Shown piece after piece: positions 18,894 to 29,623 of a stretch of DNA of 64,000 nt. Origin of the DNA: a bacterium (GTDB lineage: Bacteria > Pseudomonadota > Gammaproteobacteria > GCA-002705445 > GCA-002716945); assembly GCA_029979505.1 (NCBI GenBank), contig JAPOHH010000002.1:64118-128117 (forward strand). The letters are read 5' to 3'. The notes under the pieces were generated by a model. That model was not told the DNA's origin, made no database searches, and worked only from the letters and a program-made list of their open reading frames with translations. Each line of letters begins with the position of its first letter. Within the stretch, counting starts at the first letter, position 1. Position numbers and translations under genes: made by a program.

Positions 18894-20803
18894 TATATTT
18901 AGCTCTAATATTATTGTTAGCACCATTGGTAGGGACTTTACTTCTGCTTTACATTCAAAATAGATCTAAAAGGTTATCCGTAATCATCTCTAACTTTTCT
19001 ATATTGTTATCTTTTTTTGTTTCAATATATCTATTATTTTTATACTTTAACTACAACTATTTACCTGAAACGCATGATGTACTTATTTTTGCAGATACAA
19101 AATTATACTATTTAGCATTTGGATTATACATAGACTCTTTATCACTTATGATGTCTACTGTTGTGACATCAGTATCATTCTTAGTGCATTATTATTCAAT
19201 ATCATATATGAAAAATGAATCATCATTTAACAGATTCTTCGTTTATACAAACTTTTTTACTTTTTCCATGTTATTGATTGTTCTTTCTAATAATTTTTTT
19301 CAATTATTTATTGGATGGGAATTAGTAGGATTATCTAGTTACTTATTAATTGGTTTTTGGACTAAAAAGGAATCTGCAATAAAAGCTAATTATAAGGCGT
19401 TTTTGGTCAATCGAGTAGGTGATATTGGTTTGCTGTTGGGCTTATGCTTAATTTTCGTTAACTATAGTACAACGAATTATGCGGAGGTCTTTAGTCTAAG
19501 TAACACAATAAATAATCATGATATAGAAATATTTGGTACTTCATTTAATATGCTTAGTGCAATTTGTTTACTACTTTTTGTGGGAGCTATGGCAAAATCT
19601 GCTCAAGTTCCCCTTCATTTTTGGCTGCCAGATTCAATGGAAGGTCCTACACCTATATCTGCTCTTATTCATGCAGCAACTATGGTTACCGCTGGAATTT
19701 ATATGGTTGCGAGACTGTCACCGATGTATGCCCTAGCAGATGATGTTTCGCTATTTATACTTTATATTGGCACAATAACAGCATTTTTTCTTGGTCTTGT
19801 AGCGCTCGTTCAAAATGATATCAAAAGGATTATCGCATATTCTACCATATCTCAGTTGGGGTATATGACTGCTGCATTGGGAGCATCATTGTACTCGCTT
19901 GCAATATTTCATTTAATGACCCATGCATTCTTTAAAGCTTTATTATTTTTATGTGCTGGATCAATAATAGTTAAATGTCATCATGAGCAAGATATAAGAA
20001 ATATTGGAGGTCTAAGAAAATTTATGCCAATAACTTATATGGCTTTTTTATATGCATCCTTATCACTGATAGGTTTCCCACTAACATCTGGTTTTTATTC
20101 TAAAGAAGGCATCATAGACGCAATTGGATATTATGATTATACAATTCCGTACTTAATGCTTTTGGCATCAATATTTACCACTACTCTTTATACATCGAAG
20201 ATATTTTTCAAAGTTTTTTTTGGAGAATGTACATTGCATGATAAGAATGAAAAAGAAAATGACAAAGAAATGTTAATTCCGCTGATAATTTTAACTGCCC
20301 CCTCAGTATTTCTTGGATTATTTATATTCGATATATTAATGTCAGGAGAATTATTTGGATCTGCACTAGCATCGAATGCTCTTGTTATAGATTTTTATAA
20401 TAATTATGTGACAAATTCTCTTCATTTTTTCTTACATTCTTTTCTTACTGTAAACTTTCTAATTTTAGTACTAGCTCTTATTTTTGGTTATTATTACTAT
20501 TATAAAAAATCTTTTAATATATCAGTCCCTAAGTTTGTAAGCACTATGCTTGAAGGTGAGTATGGATTCAATAATCTATCTTCGAAGTATATTCCAATAT
20601 TTCAGAATTTATTCACTAAATATTTATGGAAGAAAATAGATATCTTAACTATTGATAATGGGCTTATTAATAACACATCTGCTATTTTAGATAAAATTTC
20701 AAATAAAGTGAGAAAATTTCATACTGGTTTTATTTATCACTACTCACTTACAATCATTTCAGCTTTGATATTACTTTTATTAATTGTAAGGATGCAATAC
20801 TAG
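18890..20803 (+). CDS. nuoL: NADH-quinone oxidoreductase subunit L
   Basis: Antiporter-like ND5 subunit at the end of the membrane arm, with the long lateral helix. Family landmarks are [63 protein letters not shown] and [12 protein letters not shown]. The 637 residues are full length. The start is TTG at 18890, overlapping the nuoK stop (TTGA), with GGAG eight bases upstream; no ATG lies nearby. nuoM begins at the base after its stop. Confidence 0.96.
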   Translation: MIYLALILLLAPLVGTLLLLYIQNRSKRLSVIISNFSILLSFFVSIYLLFLYFNYNYLPETHDVLIFADTKLYYLAFGLYIDSLSLMMSTVVTSVSFLVHYYSISYMKNESSFNRFFVYTNFFTFSMLLIVLSNNFFQLFIGWELVGLSSYLLIGFWTKKESAIKANYKAFLVNRVGDIGLLLGLCLIFVNYSTTNYAEVFSLSNTINNHDIEIFGTSFNMLSAICLLLFVGAMAKSAQVPLHFWLPDSMEGPTPISALIHAATMVTAGIYMVARLSPMYALADDVSLFILYIGTITAFFLGLVALVQNDIKRIIAYSTISQLGYMTAALGASLYSLAIFHLMTHAFFKALLFLCAGSIIVKCHHEQDIRNIGGLRKFMPITYMAFLYASLSLIGFPLTSGFYSKEGIIDAIGYYDYTIPYLMLLASIFTTTLYTSKIFFKVFFGECTLHDKNEKENDKEMLIPLIILTAPSVFLGLFIFDILMSGELFGSALASNALVIDFYNNYVTNSLHFFLHSFLTVNFLILVLALIFGYYYYYKKSFNISVPKFVSTMLEGEYGFNNLSSKYIPIFQNLFTKYLWKKIDILTIDNGLINNTSAILDKISNKVRKFHTGFIYHYSLTIISALILLLLIVRMQY

Positions 20804-22306
20804 ATGTTTGATTACCCTATACTGAGTTTGTTGATATGGTTGCCTATTATAGGCGGTTTATTCTTAGTCATCTCTGAAAATATGAGTAATAAGCTTTCTG
20901 AATATTTGACACTCGTCATTACATTTATAATATTACTAATAACAATAAATCTATCTATAAATTATGACTATACTTCTGATCAACTTCAATTTGTTGAGCG
21001 CACCAATTGGATAGATGGTTTAAATATATTTTATTTTCTTGCTGTTGATGGAATTTCAGTATCTTTGATATTGCTAACAGCGTTTATAAACTTTCTTATA
21101 GCGATATATGCTGTATCAGAAAAATATAGAAACAAATCATCATTTCTGGGCTATTTTTTAATACTTGAAGGACTTTTAATAGGTACTTTTACAGCATTTG
21201 ATAGTATTTTATTCTACATATTTTTTGAAAGCCTATTAATTCCTTTATTCCTAATTATAGGTATCTGGGGAGGAGAAAATAGAAAATACGCTACGATTAA
21301 ATTTTTTCTATACACGCTATTTGGATCTGTACTGATGTTAATATCTATTATATATCTATCATCTATTGCAGAATCATTTGCCATAAGAGATTTTTATTCA
21401 CTTAATCTTTCATTTAATGAAGAGTTATTTATTCTTATAGCATTCTTAATTGGATTCGGTATAAAGATTCCTATGTGGCCAGTTCATACATGGTTACCTG
21501 ATGCGCACGTCGAGGCTCCAACTAGCGGGTCTGTAATCTTAGCGTCTGTCCTCTTGAAAGTTGGCGGTTACGGAATGATACGGTTTATGTTGCCAATTAC
21601 TACCGAAGCAGGAATATTTTTGAGCGAATATATGATTTATTTATCTCTTATAGCAATTATATATATAAGTTTTGTAGCTTACGCACAAGATGATATGAAA
21701 AAACTTATTGCTTATTCATCTGTTGCGCACATGGGTTTTGTTACACTAGGTATATTTTTAGTATTTCATCTACTGGATAGTAATTTAACTGCGGCTGTGA
21801 TTGGTCTTGAGGGCGCAATAATTCAAATGATATCTCATGGTCTTATCTCTGCTGCATTATTTTTTTCCATTGGGATAATTTATAAACACTCCAAATCAAG
21901 ACTACTTAAAGATAATTATGGAATTTCAATGTATATGCCAATCTTTTCATTTTTGATGCTATTTTTTTTAATGGCTAATTCTGGTTTACCCGGAACATCA
22001 GGTTTTGTAGGAGAATTTCTTGTTATAACATCCTCTCTTGGTTCTAACATTATAATTGGTTTACTTGCTGCTACTTCTCTACTACTATCAGCATCATATT
22101 CTTTGAAGCTCGGCAAGAATGTTTTATTTGGTGAAAATATTAAAAATACACAGGGATATAACGAATGCAATACTAATGAAATTATTGTGCTTATATCACT
22201 TGTTATTTTCATTCTGTATCTTGGCCTTACTCCAGATTATTTATTTCAAATTATTGACCATACAACAATCAATATTATAGATTCTATTAATCTAGGAAGA
22301 AGATGA
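20804..22306 (+). CDS. nuoM: NADH-quinone oxidoreductase subunit M
   Basis: Antiporter-like ND4 subunit, a proton-pumping unit of the membrane arm. Visible features are FFESLLIPLFLIIGIWGG with the key membrane Glu, KIPMWPVHTWLPDAHVEAPTSGSVILA and KKLIAYSSVAHMGFV, followed by the PGTSGFVGEF motif. It is 500 residues with about 14 helices. It is contiguous with nuoL and overlaps nuoN by four bases. Confidence 0.96.
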   Translation: MFDYPILSLLIWLPIIGGLFLVISENMSNKLSEYLTLVITFIILLITINLSINYDYTSDQLQFVERTNWIDGLNIFYFLAVDGISVSLILLTAFINFLIAIYAVSEKYRNKSSFLGYFLILEGLLIGTFTAFDSILFYIFFESLLIPLFLIIGIWGGENRKYATIKFFLYTLFGSVLMLISIIYLSSIAESFAIRDFYSLNLSFNEELFILIAFLIGFGIKIPMWPVHTWLPDAHVEAPTSGSVILASVLLKVGGYGMIRFMLPITTEAGIFLSEYMIYLSLIAIIYISFVAYAQDDMKKLIAYSSVAHMGFVTLGIFLVFHLLDSNLTAAVIGLEGAIIQMISHGLISAALFFSIGIIYKHSKSRLLKDNYGISMYMPIFSFLMLFFLMANSGLPGTSGFVGEFLVITSSLGSNIIIGLLAATSLLLSASYSLKLGKNVLFGENIKNTQGYNECNTNEIIVLISLVIFILYLGLTPDYLFQIIDHTTINIIDSINLGRR

Positions 22307-23736
22307 TTATTAATTTATTTTTTATACCTGAAATCTTATTATCTTTTGGTGTGATGATTATCATTCTGATTGATTTATTTTTACAAAACTATAAAGCAGT
22401 CACATTCAAACTTATACAACTTCTTTTAATAGTAAGTGCCTATTATTCAATCAACGGACAAATATCGTTTACTCATGAGTCATATGACTTAAGTGAATTT
22501 TTAAATATACTAAAATTTATTCTAATATTAGGATCATTTATTATTTTTCATTACACATATAAACATTTAGTCTATTTAAACACTCTTAAAATTGAATATT
22601 TTACTATCTCAATACTTGGTTTGATTGGAACAATGATTATGATTTCAGCACACAGCTTGTTAATTCTTTATTTGGGTATCGAACTATTATCATTATCATT
22701 ATATGCATTAATTGGTTTTAACAAAAAATCGTCACTATCATCAGAAGCAGCTATCAAATATTATGTTCTAGGAGCTATGTCATCCGGTGTTTTATTATTT
22801 GGTATATCTCTAGTGTATGGTTTTACAGGTTCTATAAATTATTCCGAGATTGCTAATATCGTAGATACTGTCCAAATTAATTCTGTCGAGTATTTGGGAA
22901 TAATATTCGGCATAATATTTATCACAGCAAGTCTATGCTTCAAATTTGGAGTAGCTCCTTTTCATATGTGGGTTCCTGACATATACCAAGGATCATTAGT
23001 TAGTACAACTACCTTACTAAGTACTTTACCAAAAATTGCAGTGTTCATAGTTTTTTTAAAATTATTCTATATACCTTTTTTAAGTATGATAAATGTGTGG
23101 TCTGATATTCTTATTTTTGTGGGCATGCTTTCGATTATCATTGGGAGTATATTTGCTCTTACTCAGGAAAATATTAAAAGATTATTAGCATATTCAGCTA
23201 TATCAAATATTGGTTTTATTGTTCTATCACTTGGCCTTGTAACAAACGATGGTCTTCAAGCGTCACTTTATTATACAATCGTTTATAGTTTAACAGCCTT
23301 AGCATCTTTTGGAATTATCACTCATATTACATGTAATAGTCATGGTATTGAAAAGATAAGTGATCTGGCAGGATTATCTAAAACGCATCCTTATTATGCA
23401 ATTCTTATTCTTATAACAATGTTGTCTTCTGCTGGTATCCCCCCTATGATTGGGTTTCATGCAAAACTAATAGTGATACAAGCATTAATAAATAGTGAAT
23501 ATATTATGTTATCAATCTTAGTTGTTTTGATGACGGTTATATCAGCTTACTATTATCTTAAAGTTATAAAAACAATTTACTTTGATAATAGAGAGGAGCT
23601 AATATCAGTTTACTCTAATAGCTCCATAGTTTTATCTTTAAACAGTATATCTCTATTGATTCTAGGAATCTTTCCATACTATCTATTCAATCTCACTAGC
23701 TACTTAATGGATTTACTTTTCACTATCTCTATTTAG
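22303..23736 (+). CDS. nuoN: NADH-quinone oxidoreductase subunit N
   Basis: Antiporter-like ND2 subunit, last gene of the operon. Motifs are LGIELLSLSLYALIGF with the membrane Glu, SEAAIKYYVLGAMSSG, FKFGVAPFHMWVPDIYQGS and RLLAYSAISNIGFIVL, then SSAGIPPMIGFHAK. It is 477 residues with about 14 helices. The initiator tRNA gene follows 39 bases after the stop. Confidence 0.96.
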   Translation: MIINLFFIPEILLSFGVMIIILIDLFLQNYKAVTFKLIQLLLIVSAYYSINGQISFTHESYDLSEFLNILKFILILGSFIIFHYTYKHLVYLNTLKIEYFTISILGLIGTMIMISAHSLLILYLGIELLSLSLYALIGFNKKSSLSSEAAIKYYVLGAMSSGVLLFGISLVYGFTGSINYSEIANIVDTVQINSVEYLGIIFGIIFITASLCFKFGVAPFHMWVPDIYQGSLVSTTTLLSTLPKIAVFIVFLKLFYIPFLSMINVWSDILIFVGMLSIIIGSIFALTQENIKRLLAYSAISNIGFIVLSLGLVTNDGLQASLYYTIVYSLTALASFGIITHITCNSHGIEKISDLAGLSKTHPYYAILILITMLSSAGIPPMIGFHAKLIVIQALINSEYIMLSILVVLMTVISAYYYLKVIKTIYFDNREELISVYSNSSIVLSLNSISLLILGIFPYYLFNLTSYLMDLLFTISI

Positions 23737-23775
23737 CTTGAAAATAAAAGATATAAATTATAGACTTCATACCAG

Positions 23776-23852
<77 letters not shown>

Positions 23853-23907
23853 TAAATTATTAAATTCATTCTCGCATTTTTGTTATTTTGATATACAATA
23901 CAATCAC

Positions 23908-23928
23908 GGCTCCTGATGGGGCCATTTT
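23908..23928 (+). promoter_or_regulatory. possible hairpin in the rimP leader
   Basis: GGCTCC-TGAT-GGGGCC can fold with one G-U pair, followed by ATTTT. It may be a weak terminator after the tRNA or an attenuator in the rimP-nusA leader. Two overlapping TACAAT hexamers (23894-23904) just upstream could be a -10. The stem is short and the T-run poor, so the role is uncertain. Confidence 0.3.
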
Positions 23929-23940
23929 AATGCGCGTGTT

Positions 23941-24396
23941 ATGAATGAAATTGAAGGAAATATAATGGTCAAGATTAATGAGCTGCTAGAGAATGATTTA
24001 TCTGTAATTCATGTAGGTATATTTTCTAATAGTGGAGTGAAAAATATTCAGATAATGATTGAGTCTGAGAAAGGAATCACAATAGATGATTGTGCTAATA
24101 CATCAAGGCTAGCTGAAGACATAATTACATTACATAAGTTTATAGATGATAACTATAATATCGAGGTGTCATCGCCTGGGATAAATAGACCATTATTTAG
24201 TATTCATGATTTTATTAAATATCAAGGCGAAAGGGTATTTATAGAACTCAAAAGAAATATAGACAATCAGAGAAGGTTTAAAGGCACTTATGAGGTTATT
24301 GATGATTTAATTTATATCAAAAATAAAAAAGAAATTATTAAGATATCTATGAAAGATATTAAAAAAGCTAATTTAGTTAGGGAGATAAAAATATGA
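23941..24396 (+). CDS. rimP: ribosome maturation factor RimP
   Basis: Assists assembly of the 30S head in the cytoplasm. The 151-residue protein has the two-domain form: an N-terminal alpha/beta part with ITIDDCANTSRLAEDI and the conserved YNIEVSSPGINRPL, then an SH3-like C-terminal domain ending KISMKDIKKANLV. The ATG at 23941 starts MNEIEGN; a second ATG lies nine codons in. It heads rimP-nusA-infB-rbfA-truB-rpsO-pnp and overlaps nusA by four bases. Confidence 0.93.
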   Translation: MNEIEGNIMVKINELLENDLSVIHVGIFSNSGVKNIQIMIESEKGITIDDCANTSRLAEDIITLHKFIDDNYNIEVSSPGINRPLFSIHDFIKYQGERVFIELKRNIDNQRRFKGTYEVIDDLIYIKNKKEIIKISMKDIKKANLVREIKI

Positions 24397-25898
24397 ATAA
24401 AGAGATACTTTTGATAATAGATACAGTATCTAATGAAAAAAATGTTGATAGAGAAATCATTATAAGCGCTATGGAAACCGCACTTGCATCAGCTGTTAAA
24501 AAGAAATACAAGCTGGACAATAAAACACAAGATGAGATAGATGTAGAGGTCACTATAAATCAAGATGATGGTACATATTCAACAATAAGAAAATGGGAAG
24601 TTGTTGATGAGATTCTTATTGATGATGAATATGAAAAGAAAATGTTAATTGAATTTGCCAAAGAGAGAAATCCTGAGATAAATGTTGGCGAATATATTAC
24701 TGAAGAAATCGAATCTGTTGAATTCGGCAGAATTGTCGCTCAGACTGCAAAACAAAATATTGTTTCAAGTTTGAAAGCAGCTGAAAGAAATAGAATTGTT
24801 GATTTATATGCTCCTAGAGTCGGTGAATTATTATTTGGTATTGTTAGAAGAGTAGATAAAAATAATGTCTTTCTTGATCTTAACTCGAATGAGGGTGGAA
24901 GCCTATCTGATGAAGCTATGATTCTCAAAGAGAATTTGATTCCAAGAGAAAATATCAAACCTGGTGATAGAATTCGCGGTTTCTTAATGGACGTTCAGTC
25001 TGAACAAAGAGGTCCTCAGCTATACATATCTCGAAAATGTCCTGAATTTTTAATCGAATTATTTAGACTTGAAGTTCCTGAAGTTGGGCAAGGAATAATA
25101 GAGATACTTGGAGCTTCTAGAGATCCTGGATTAAGAGCAAAGATTGCTGTTAAATCAAATGATCCTAAATTGGATGCTATTGGAGCATGTGTAGGGATGC
25201 GTGGATCGAGAGTGCAATCAGTTTCAAATGAGCTAGCTGGTGAGAGAATTGATATTATACCTTGGGATGAAGACCCAGCAAAATTTGTTATTAATGCGAT
25301 GTCACCTGCTGAAGTATTATCAATAGTTGTTGATGAAACAAGCAAAACAATGGATATAGCTGTCGCTGAAGAACAGTTGTCTCAAGCTATAGGAAGAGGT
25401 GGTCAGAATGTTAGATTAGCTAGCGAACTTACAGGTTGGAATCTTAATGTCATGAGCAAAGATGATGCGGATGATAAAAATAGTAAGGAAGAAGAAGAAA
25501 CTGCGACAAAGTTCCAAGTAGAATTAAATGTTGATAATGATGTTGCCAAGATACTTGCAGAGGAAGGATTCAGTTCAATAGATGAAATTGCATTATGTGA
25601 AATCGAGGAACTTGAGGAAATTAATGGCTTTGATTCAGATTTGGTGAATGAACTTAGAAAAAGAGCTATTGACGAATATAATAAGAAACAAAAAGAATTA
25701 GATGATAAAAATTCTCTTACAAATCTAGATGAATTAAATGATGATCATATAACATTACTTAAAAACAATGATATATTAACAATAAATGACGTTGCAGATT
25801 TATCTATAGATGAGTTACTTGATTTTATTGATATATCTAAAGATTCTGCAGGAAAAGTTATTATGAAAGCACGCGAAAGTTGGTCAGAAGAGGAATAA
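24393..25898 (+). CDS. nusA: transcription termination/antitermination factor NusA
   Basis: RNA-polymerase-associated factor for pausing, termination and antitermination. Domain order is complete: N-terminal RNAP-binding domain (1-130), S1 domain (about 135-200, GELLFGIVRRVDKNNVFLDL), KH1 and KH2 (GACVGMRGSRVQSV and QLSQAIGRGGQNVRLASELTGW), then acidic AR-type repeats to residue 501. The E. coli-like length including the C-terminal repeats fits gammaproteobacteria. It overlaps rimP (ATGA) and infB (TAATG). Confidence 0.97.
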   Translation: MNKEILLIIDTVSNEKNVDREIIISAMETALASAVKKKYKLDNKTQDEIDVEVTINQDDGTYSTIRKWEVVDEILIDDEYEKKMLIEFAKERNPEINVGEYITEEIESVEFGRIVAQTAKQNIVSSLKAAERNRIVDLYAPRVGELLFGIVRRVDKNNVFLDLNSNEGGSLSDEAMILKENLIPRENIKPGDRIRGFLMDVQSEQRGPQLYISRKCPEFLIELFRLEVPEVGQGIIEILGASRDPGLRAKIAVKSNDPKLDAIGACVGMRGSRVQSVSNELAGERIDIIPWDEDPAKFVINAMSPAEVLSIVVDETSKTMDIAVAEEQLSQAIGRGGQNVRLASELTGWNLNVMSKDDADDKNSKEEEETATKFQVELNVDNDVAKILAEEGFSSIDEIALCEIEELEEINGFDSDLVNELRKRAIDEYNKKQKELDDKNSLTNLDELNDDHITLLKNNDILTINDVADLSIDELLDFIDISKDSAGKVIMKARESWSEEE

Positions 25899-28069
25899 TG
25901 TCAGAAAAAGATAATATAAAACTTAAAACTGATACATTATCATCTAGAAAAAGTGGTTCATCAGCTGCTGGTGTACATGTAAAAAGAAAGCGAAAAATCA
26001 TTGCTAAACCGACTATTAAAGATAAGAAAATAAATGATAATAATTCGTTGGAAAAAAAAGAAATATTAAAACCATCAGATGATAATGTTTCGCCAAAAGA
26101 TTCAAAACATATTAAGACAGCGAATGTTACTGAACCGTTATCGCAAGACACTAAAACACCTAAGAAACAAAAAATAGATAAAGATGAAAAAATAGAAAAA
26201 ATGGAAAATAAGGAACTTCATCTTAAGTCACCTAAACAAAAAAAAGACAAAAATAAAAAAAATAAAAACGAAATCAAAGATATTACACCAGCTCATAAAT
26301 TTGAAAAACCCACTGAACCAGTTAAAAGAGATGTCAAGATAAGTCAATCTATGACAGTAGCTGAATTGGCTAATCAGATGGCATTAAAAAATACTGATTT
26401 AATAGCAAAGATGATGAGCTTAGGTGTCATGGCAACTGTTAATCAATCTCTTGATGAGGACACAGCAATATTGATAACAGAGGAAATTGGTCATAATCCT
26501 GTGATTGTTAAAGAGAAAGAGGATGAAATCACCGCCCCAGCTAAAATTAAGGTCACAGATGGGCAACCTCGAGCACCGATAGTTACTATTATGGGTCATG
26601 TTGATCATGGTAAAACTTCACTTTTAGATTACATTAGAAAATCTAAAATTACTGAATCTGAATCTGGCGGGATAACTCAACATATTGGTGCATATAGAGT
26701 GAAAACAAACAATGGTGAAATTGCATTTCTTGATACACCAGGACATGCCGCATTTACTAGTATGAGAGCAAGAGGTGCTCAGGTGACAGACATAGTCATT
26801 TTGGTTGTCTCAGCAGATGATGGAGTAATGCCACAAACAGAAGAAGCCATAGAGCATGCTAAAGCTGCTGGTGTGCCCTTGATAATTGCTATCAATAAAA
26901 TCGACAAAGAAAATGCTGATCAAGAAAAGGTAAAGAATGATTTAGCTGCCAAAAATGTAATTCCTGAGGAATGGGGAGGGGATACTATTTTTATACCGAT
27001 TTCAGCGCTCACAGGTGAAGGTGTAGATACGCTTTTAGATTCCGTGGTATTACAAGCAGAAATTCTAGAACTCAAGGCTTTAGATAAAGGACCAGCAACC
27101 GGAGTCGTTATTGAATCCTCACTAGATAAAGGTAAAGGACCAGTAGCTACGATATTAATTCAAAATGGACTTTTGAATAAAAAAGATTTTGTATTGGTAG
27201 GTCAGACGTTTGGAAGAGTTAGGGCGCTATTTGATGAATTTGGAAAACCTGTTAATTATGCTGGCCCGAGCACACCTGTTGTACTGACTGGTCTTTCTGC
27301 TACTCCGAATGTAGGTGATCAATTAATATCAACAGATGATGAGAAAAAAGTAAAAGATATTGCCTCTTCAAGAGAAAAAAAGCAAAAGGAAATCGATATG
27401 CAATCCAAACAGAAGAACTTTTCGATAGAATCATTTGGGGATGCAGCAAACAACAAAAAAATTATAAACTATCTTATTAAAACGGATGTTCAAGGAAGCT
27501 GTGAAGCAATTATAAACAGTCTAAAGTCAATTGATAATCCAGATGTAGGATTAGAGATTATATACAGCGGTGTTGGTGGCATAACCGAGTCAGACATAAA
27601 TCTCGCGATAAGCGCTCAAGCTCATGTGATTGGTTTTAATGTCAGAGCTGATAGTAAAGCAAAAAAATTGATTGAAATGAATGAAATACATTTAAAATAT
27701 TTCAGTATTATTTATGATTTGATAGATGCTGTAAAATTTGACTTGTCTGGTGAACTTGAACCAGATGTGAAAGAAGAGATTATAGGTATAGCAACTGTAA
27801 AAGATGTATTTCGCTCATCAAAACTTGGCGCTATAGCTGGTTCAATAGTAGCTGAAGGAACAATTCAGAAAGATCAACCTATAAGAGTATTACGTGATAA
27901 TACAGTAATATATGAGGGAGAGTTAGAATCTTTGAGAAGATTTAAAGAAGATGTTAAGGAAGTTAAAAGCGGAACTGAATGCGGTATAGGTGTCAAAGAT
28001 TATAATGATATTAAATCGGGCGACCAAATTGAAGTTTATAAGAGAACAGAAATAAAACGCTCTATATAG
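25898..28069 (+). CDS. infB: translation initiation factor IF-2
   Basis: GTPase that brings fMet-tRNA to the 30S subunit and promotes subunit joining. ATG 25898 overlaps the nusA stop and is preceded by AGAGGA; the open frame to TTG 25880 is not needed. The N-terminal ~130 residues are Lys/Asp-rich and low complexity. The IF2_N module follows (SQSMTVAELANQMALK), then the G domain with GHVDHGKTS, DTPGHAAF and NKID, and beta-barrel domains with the fMet-tRNA-binding C-terminus. The length of 723 residues is short of the E. coli long form (890) because the N-terminal region is reduced. Confidence 0.97.
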   Translation: MSEKDNIKLKTDTLSSRKSGSSAAGVHVKRKRKIIAKPTIKDKKINDNNSLEKKEILKPSDDNVSPKDSKHIKTANVTEPLSQDTKTPKKQKIDKDEKIEKMENKELHLKSPKQKKDKNKKNKNEIKDITPAHKFEKPTEPVKRDVKISQSMTVAELANQMALKNTDLIAKMMSLGVMATVNQSLDEDTAILITEEIGHNPVIVKEKEDEITAPAKIKVTDGQPRAPIVTIMGHVDHGKTSLLDYIRKSKITESESGGITQHIGAYRVKTNNGEIAFLDTPGHAAFTSMRARGAQVTDIVILVVSADDGVMPQTEEAIEHAKAAGVPLIIAINKIDKENADQEKVKNDLAAKNVIPEEWGGDTIFIPISALTGEGVDTLLDSVVLQAEILELKALDKGPATGVVIESSLDKGKGPVATILIQNGLLNKKDFVLVGQTFGRVRALFDEFGKPVNYAGPSTPVVLTGLSATPNVGDQLISTDDEKKVKDIASSREKKQKEIDMQSKQKNFSIESFGDAANNKKIINYLIKTDVQGSCEAIINSLKSIDNPDVGLEIIYSGVGGITESDINLAISAQAHVIGFNVRADSKAKKLIEMNEIHLKYFSIIYDLIDAVKFDLSGELEPDVKEEIIGIATVKDVFRSSKLGAIAGSIVAEGTIQKDQPIRVLRDNTVIYEGELESLRRFKEDVKEVKSGTECGIGVKDYNDIKSGDQIEVYKRTEIKRSI

Positions 28070-28070
28070 T

Positions 28071-28400
28071 ATGAGCAGAATGAATAAAATTGAAGACCTT
28101 CTTCATAAAGAGATAGCAAACATAATTATTACTCGGCTTGATAATCAGGATATAAAGAATAATGTTACGATTACAGATATAAAAGTCAGCAAAGATATTA
28201 GAAGCGCAATCGTGTATTTCACAACACTTCAAAATAATTACAAAAAGATTGAGATTACAATCAATGCTCTTAAGTCAACCATAAAGTACTATCTTTCAAA
28301 AAGCGTTCACATGAAAAGAATCCCTGATTTGAAATTTATACATGATGACACCGTCCTAAAAGGACAGCGTATAAATAAACTTTTAGACGCTTTAAAATAA
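28071..28400 (+). CDS. rbfA: ribosome-binding factor A
   Basis: KH-like cold-shock and 30S maturation factor of 109 residues that acts at the 5' helix of 16S rRNA. Conserved blocks are ITDIKVSKDIRSAIVYFTTL and LSKSVHMKRIPDLKFIHDDTV. It starts two bases after infB and truB starts at the base after its stop, in the standard order. Confidence 0.93.
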   Translation: MSRMNKIEDLLHKEIANIIITRLDNQDIKNNVTITDIKVSKDIRSAIVYFTTLQNNYKKIEITINALKSTIKYYLSKSVHMKRIPDLKFIHDDTVLKGQRINKLLDALK

Positions 28401-29288
28401 TTGAAAGCATTGAGCGGTGTAATTTTAATTGAAAAACATAAATTTGTTACATCCAATGAAATACTTTTTATTTTCAAAAGGAAAACAAATATTAGAAAAG
28501 CAGGTTTGATGGGAATATTAGACCCACTTGCAACTGGTGTTCTCCCAATTGTTTTCGGTGAAGCAACAAAATATATTCAGTATATCCAGCATGACAAAAA
28601 AAAATATAAAATAAAATCAAAGTTAGGTGTGTTTAGTGAATGCGGAGATTTTGAATCAGATCAAATAGAATACGAGCATGAAAAAGAGACTATATCTCGA
28701 TTAAATAATGACACTATTAAGAGTACACTCAAGACATTTATAGGTGAATATATGCAAATTCCTCCTATGTTTAGTAGTACAAAGTTTAAAGGTAGACCTT
28801 TATATAGCTATGCAAGAAAAAATATTAATATTGAACGCAAGCCAAAGAAAAGAATCATTTATGATTTGCACTTTATATCTTTGGAGAATGACATATTAGA
28901 GATGTCTGTGACCTGCTCCTCAGGAACATATATTAGAACTCTCATTCAAGATATTTCTGAAAAATGGAATCTTCATTCATGTTTGTATGAATTACATCGA
29001 ACTAACGTGGAGCCATTTGATAGCTGCACAACAATACCAATAGATAAAATAGAGGCCGATAACTATCAAAAATATATTATATCAATCCCAGATATGCTAC
29101 ATAAGTTGCCAAAACATTCATGTGAAATAGAAGAGGTTGATAAGTTGTATAATGGTCTCCCTATAGAACAACATGTTTCTATTGATGAACAATCTTTATG
29201 CTTGATTATGGATGTTGAAAATACATGTCATGGTGTAGGAATATATAAAAATAACTATTTATATCCTAAAAGATTGATGAAAAGATGA
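28401..29288 (+). CDS. truB: tRNA pseudouridine-55 synthase
   Basis: Makes pseudouridine 55 in the T-loop of tRNAs. The catalytic aspartate is in GLMGILDPLATGVLPI, where most relatives have GHTGSLDPLATG. Other landmarks are KKYKIKSKLGVFSECGD (usual T..D motif), QIPPMFSSTKFKGRPLYSYAR and VTCSSGTYIRTLIQDI. The start is TTG at 28401, immediately after the rbfA stop, with no closer ATG. The 295-residue protein includes a divergent C-terminal PUA-like tail. Confidence 0.94.
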   Translation: MKALSGVILIEKHKFVTSNEILFIFKRKTNIRKAGLMGILDPLATGVLPIVFGEATKYIQYIQHDKKKYKIKSKLGVFSECGDFESDQIEYEHEKETISRLNNDTIKSTLKTFIGEYMQIPPMFSSTKFKGRPLYSYARKNINIERKPKKRIIYDLHFISLENDILEMSVTCSSGTYIRTLIQDISEKWNLHSCLYELHRTNVEPFDSCTTIPIDKIEADNYQKYIISIPDMLHKLPKHSCEIEEVDKLYNGLPIEQHVSIDEQSLCLIMDVENTCHGVGIYKNNYLYPKRLMKR

Positions 29289-29296
29289 TAATTAGT

Positions 29297-29324
29297 TTGT
29301 AAAAGCTTATGGACATGATAAAAT
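29297..29324 (+). promoter_or_regulatory. probable promoter for rpsO-pnp
   Basis: TTGTAA (29297-29302) and TAAAAT (29319-29324) are separated by 16 bases in the 65-bp gap before rpsO. A separate rpsO promoter within this operon is known in E. coli. A leader of about 25 bases would follow. Confidence 0.45.
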
Positions 29325-29353
29325 CCACACGTTAAAGAAATAGAAAAGACACA

Positions 29354-29623
29354 ATGGCACTAAATAATGATTCAAAAGCTGAAATTATAAAGAAATTCCA
29401 ACAGTCTGGTAACGACTGTGGTTCTAGTTCAGTCCAAATTGCTCTTCTTACAGAAAATATCAATAAGCTTTCTGATCACTTTAATAAAAACAAGAAAGAT
29501 AATCATTCAAGGCAGGGGCTTTTAAAGATGATCATGAAACGAAGATCACTCATGAAATACTTAAAAAGAAAAGATATTAATACATATGAGAAGGTAATTA
29601 AGGAACTAGGACTAAGGAAATAA
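29354..29623 (+). CDS. rpsO: 30S ribosomal protein S15
   Basis: Primary 16S rRNA-binding protein of 89 residues. The signature appears as [23 protein letters not shown], then [24 protein letters not shown]. It is followed by pnp with a TAATG overlap, as in most proteobacteria. Confidence 0.97.
   Translation: MALNNDSKAEIIKKFQQSGNDCGSSSVQIALLTENINKLSDHFNKNKKDNHSRQGLLKMIMKRRSLMKYLKRKDINTYEKVIKELGLRK

Noticed and set aside
23738-23764. TTGAAA and TATAGA as a tRNA-fMet promoter
   Set aside because: The spacing is about 15 bases and other AT-rich matches are equally good, so it was not listed.
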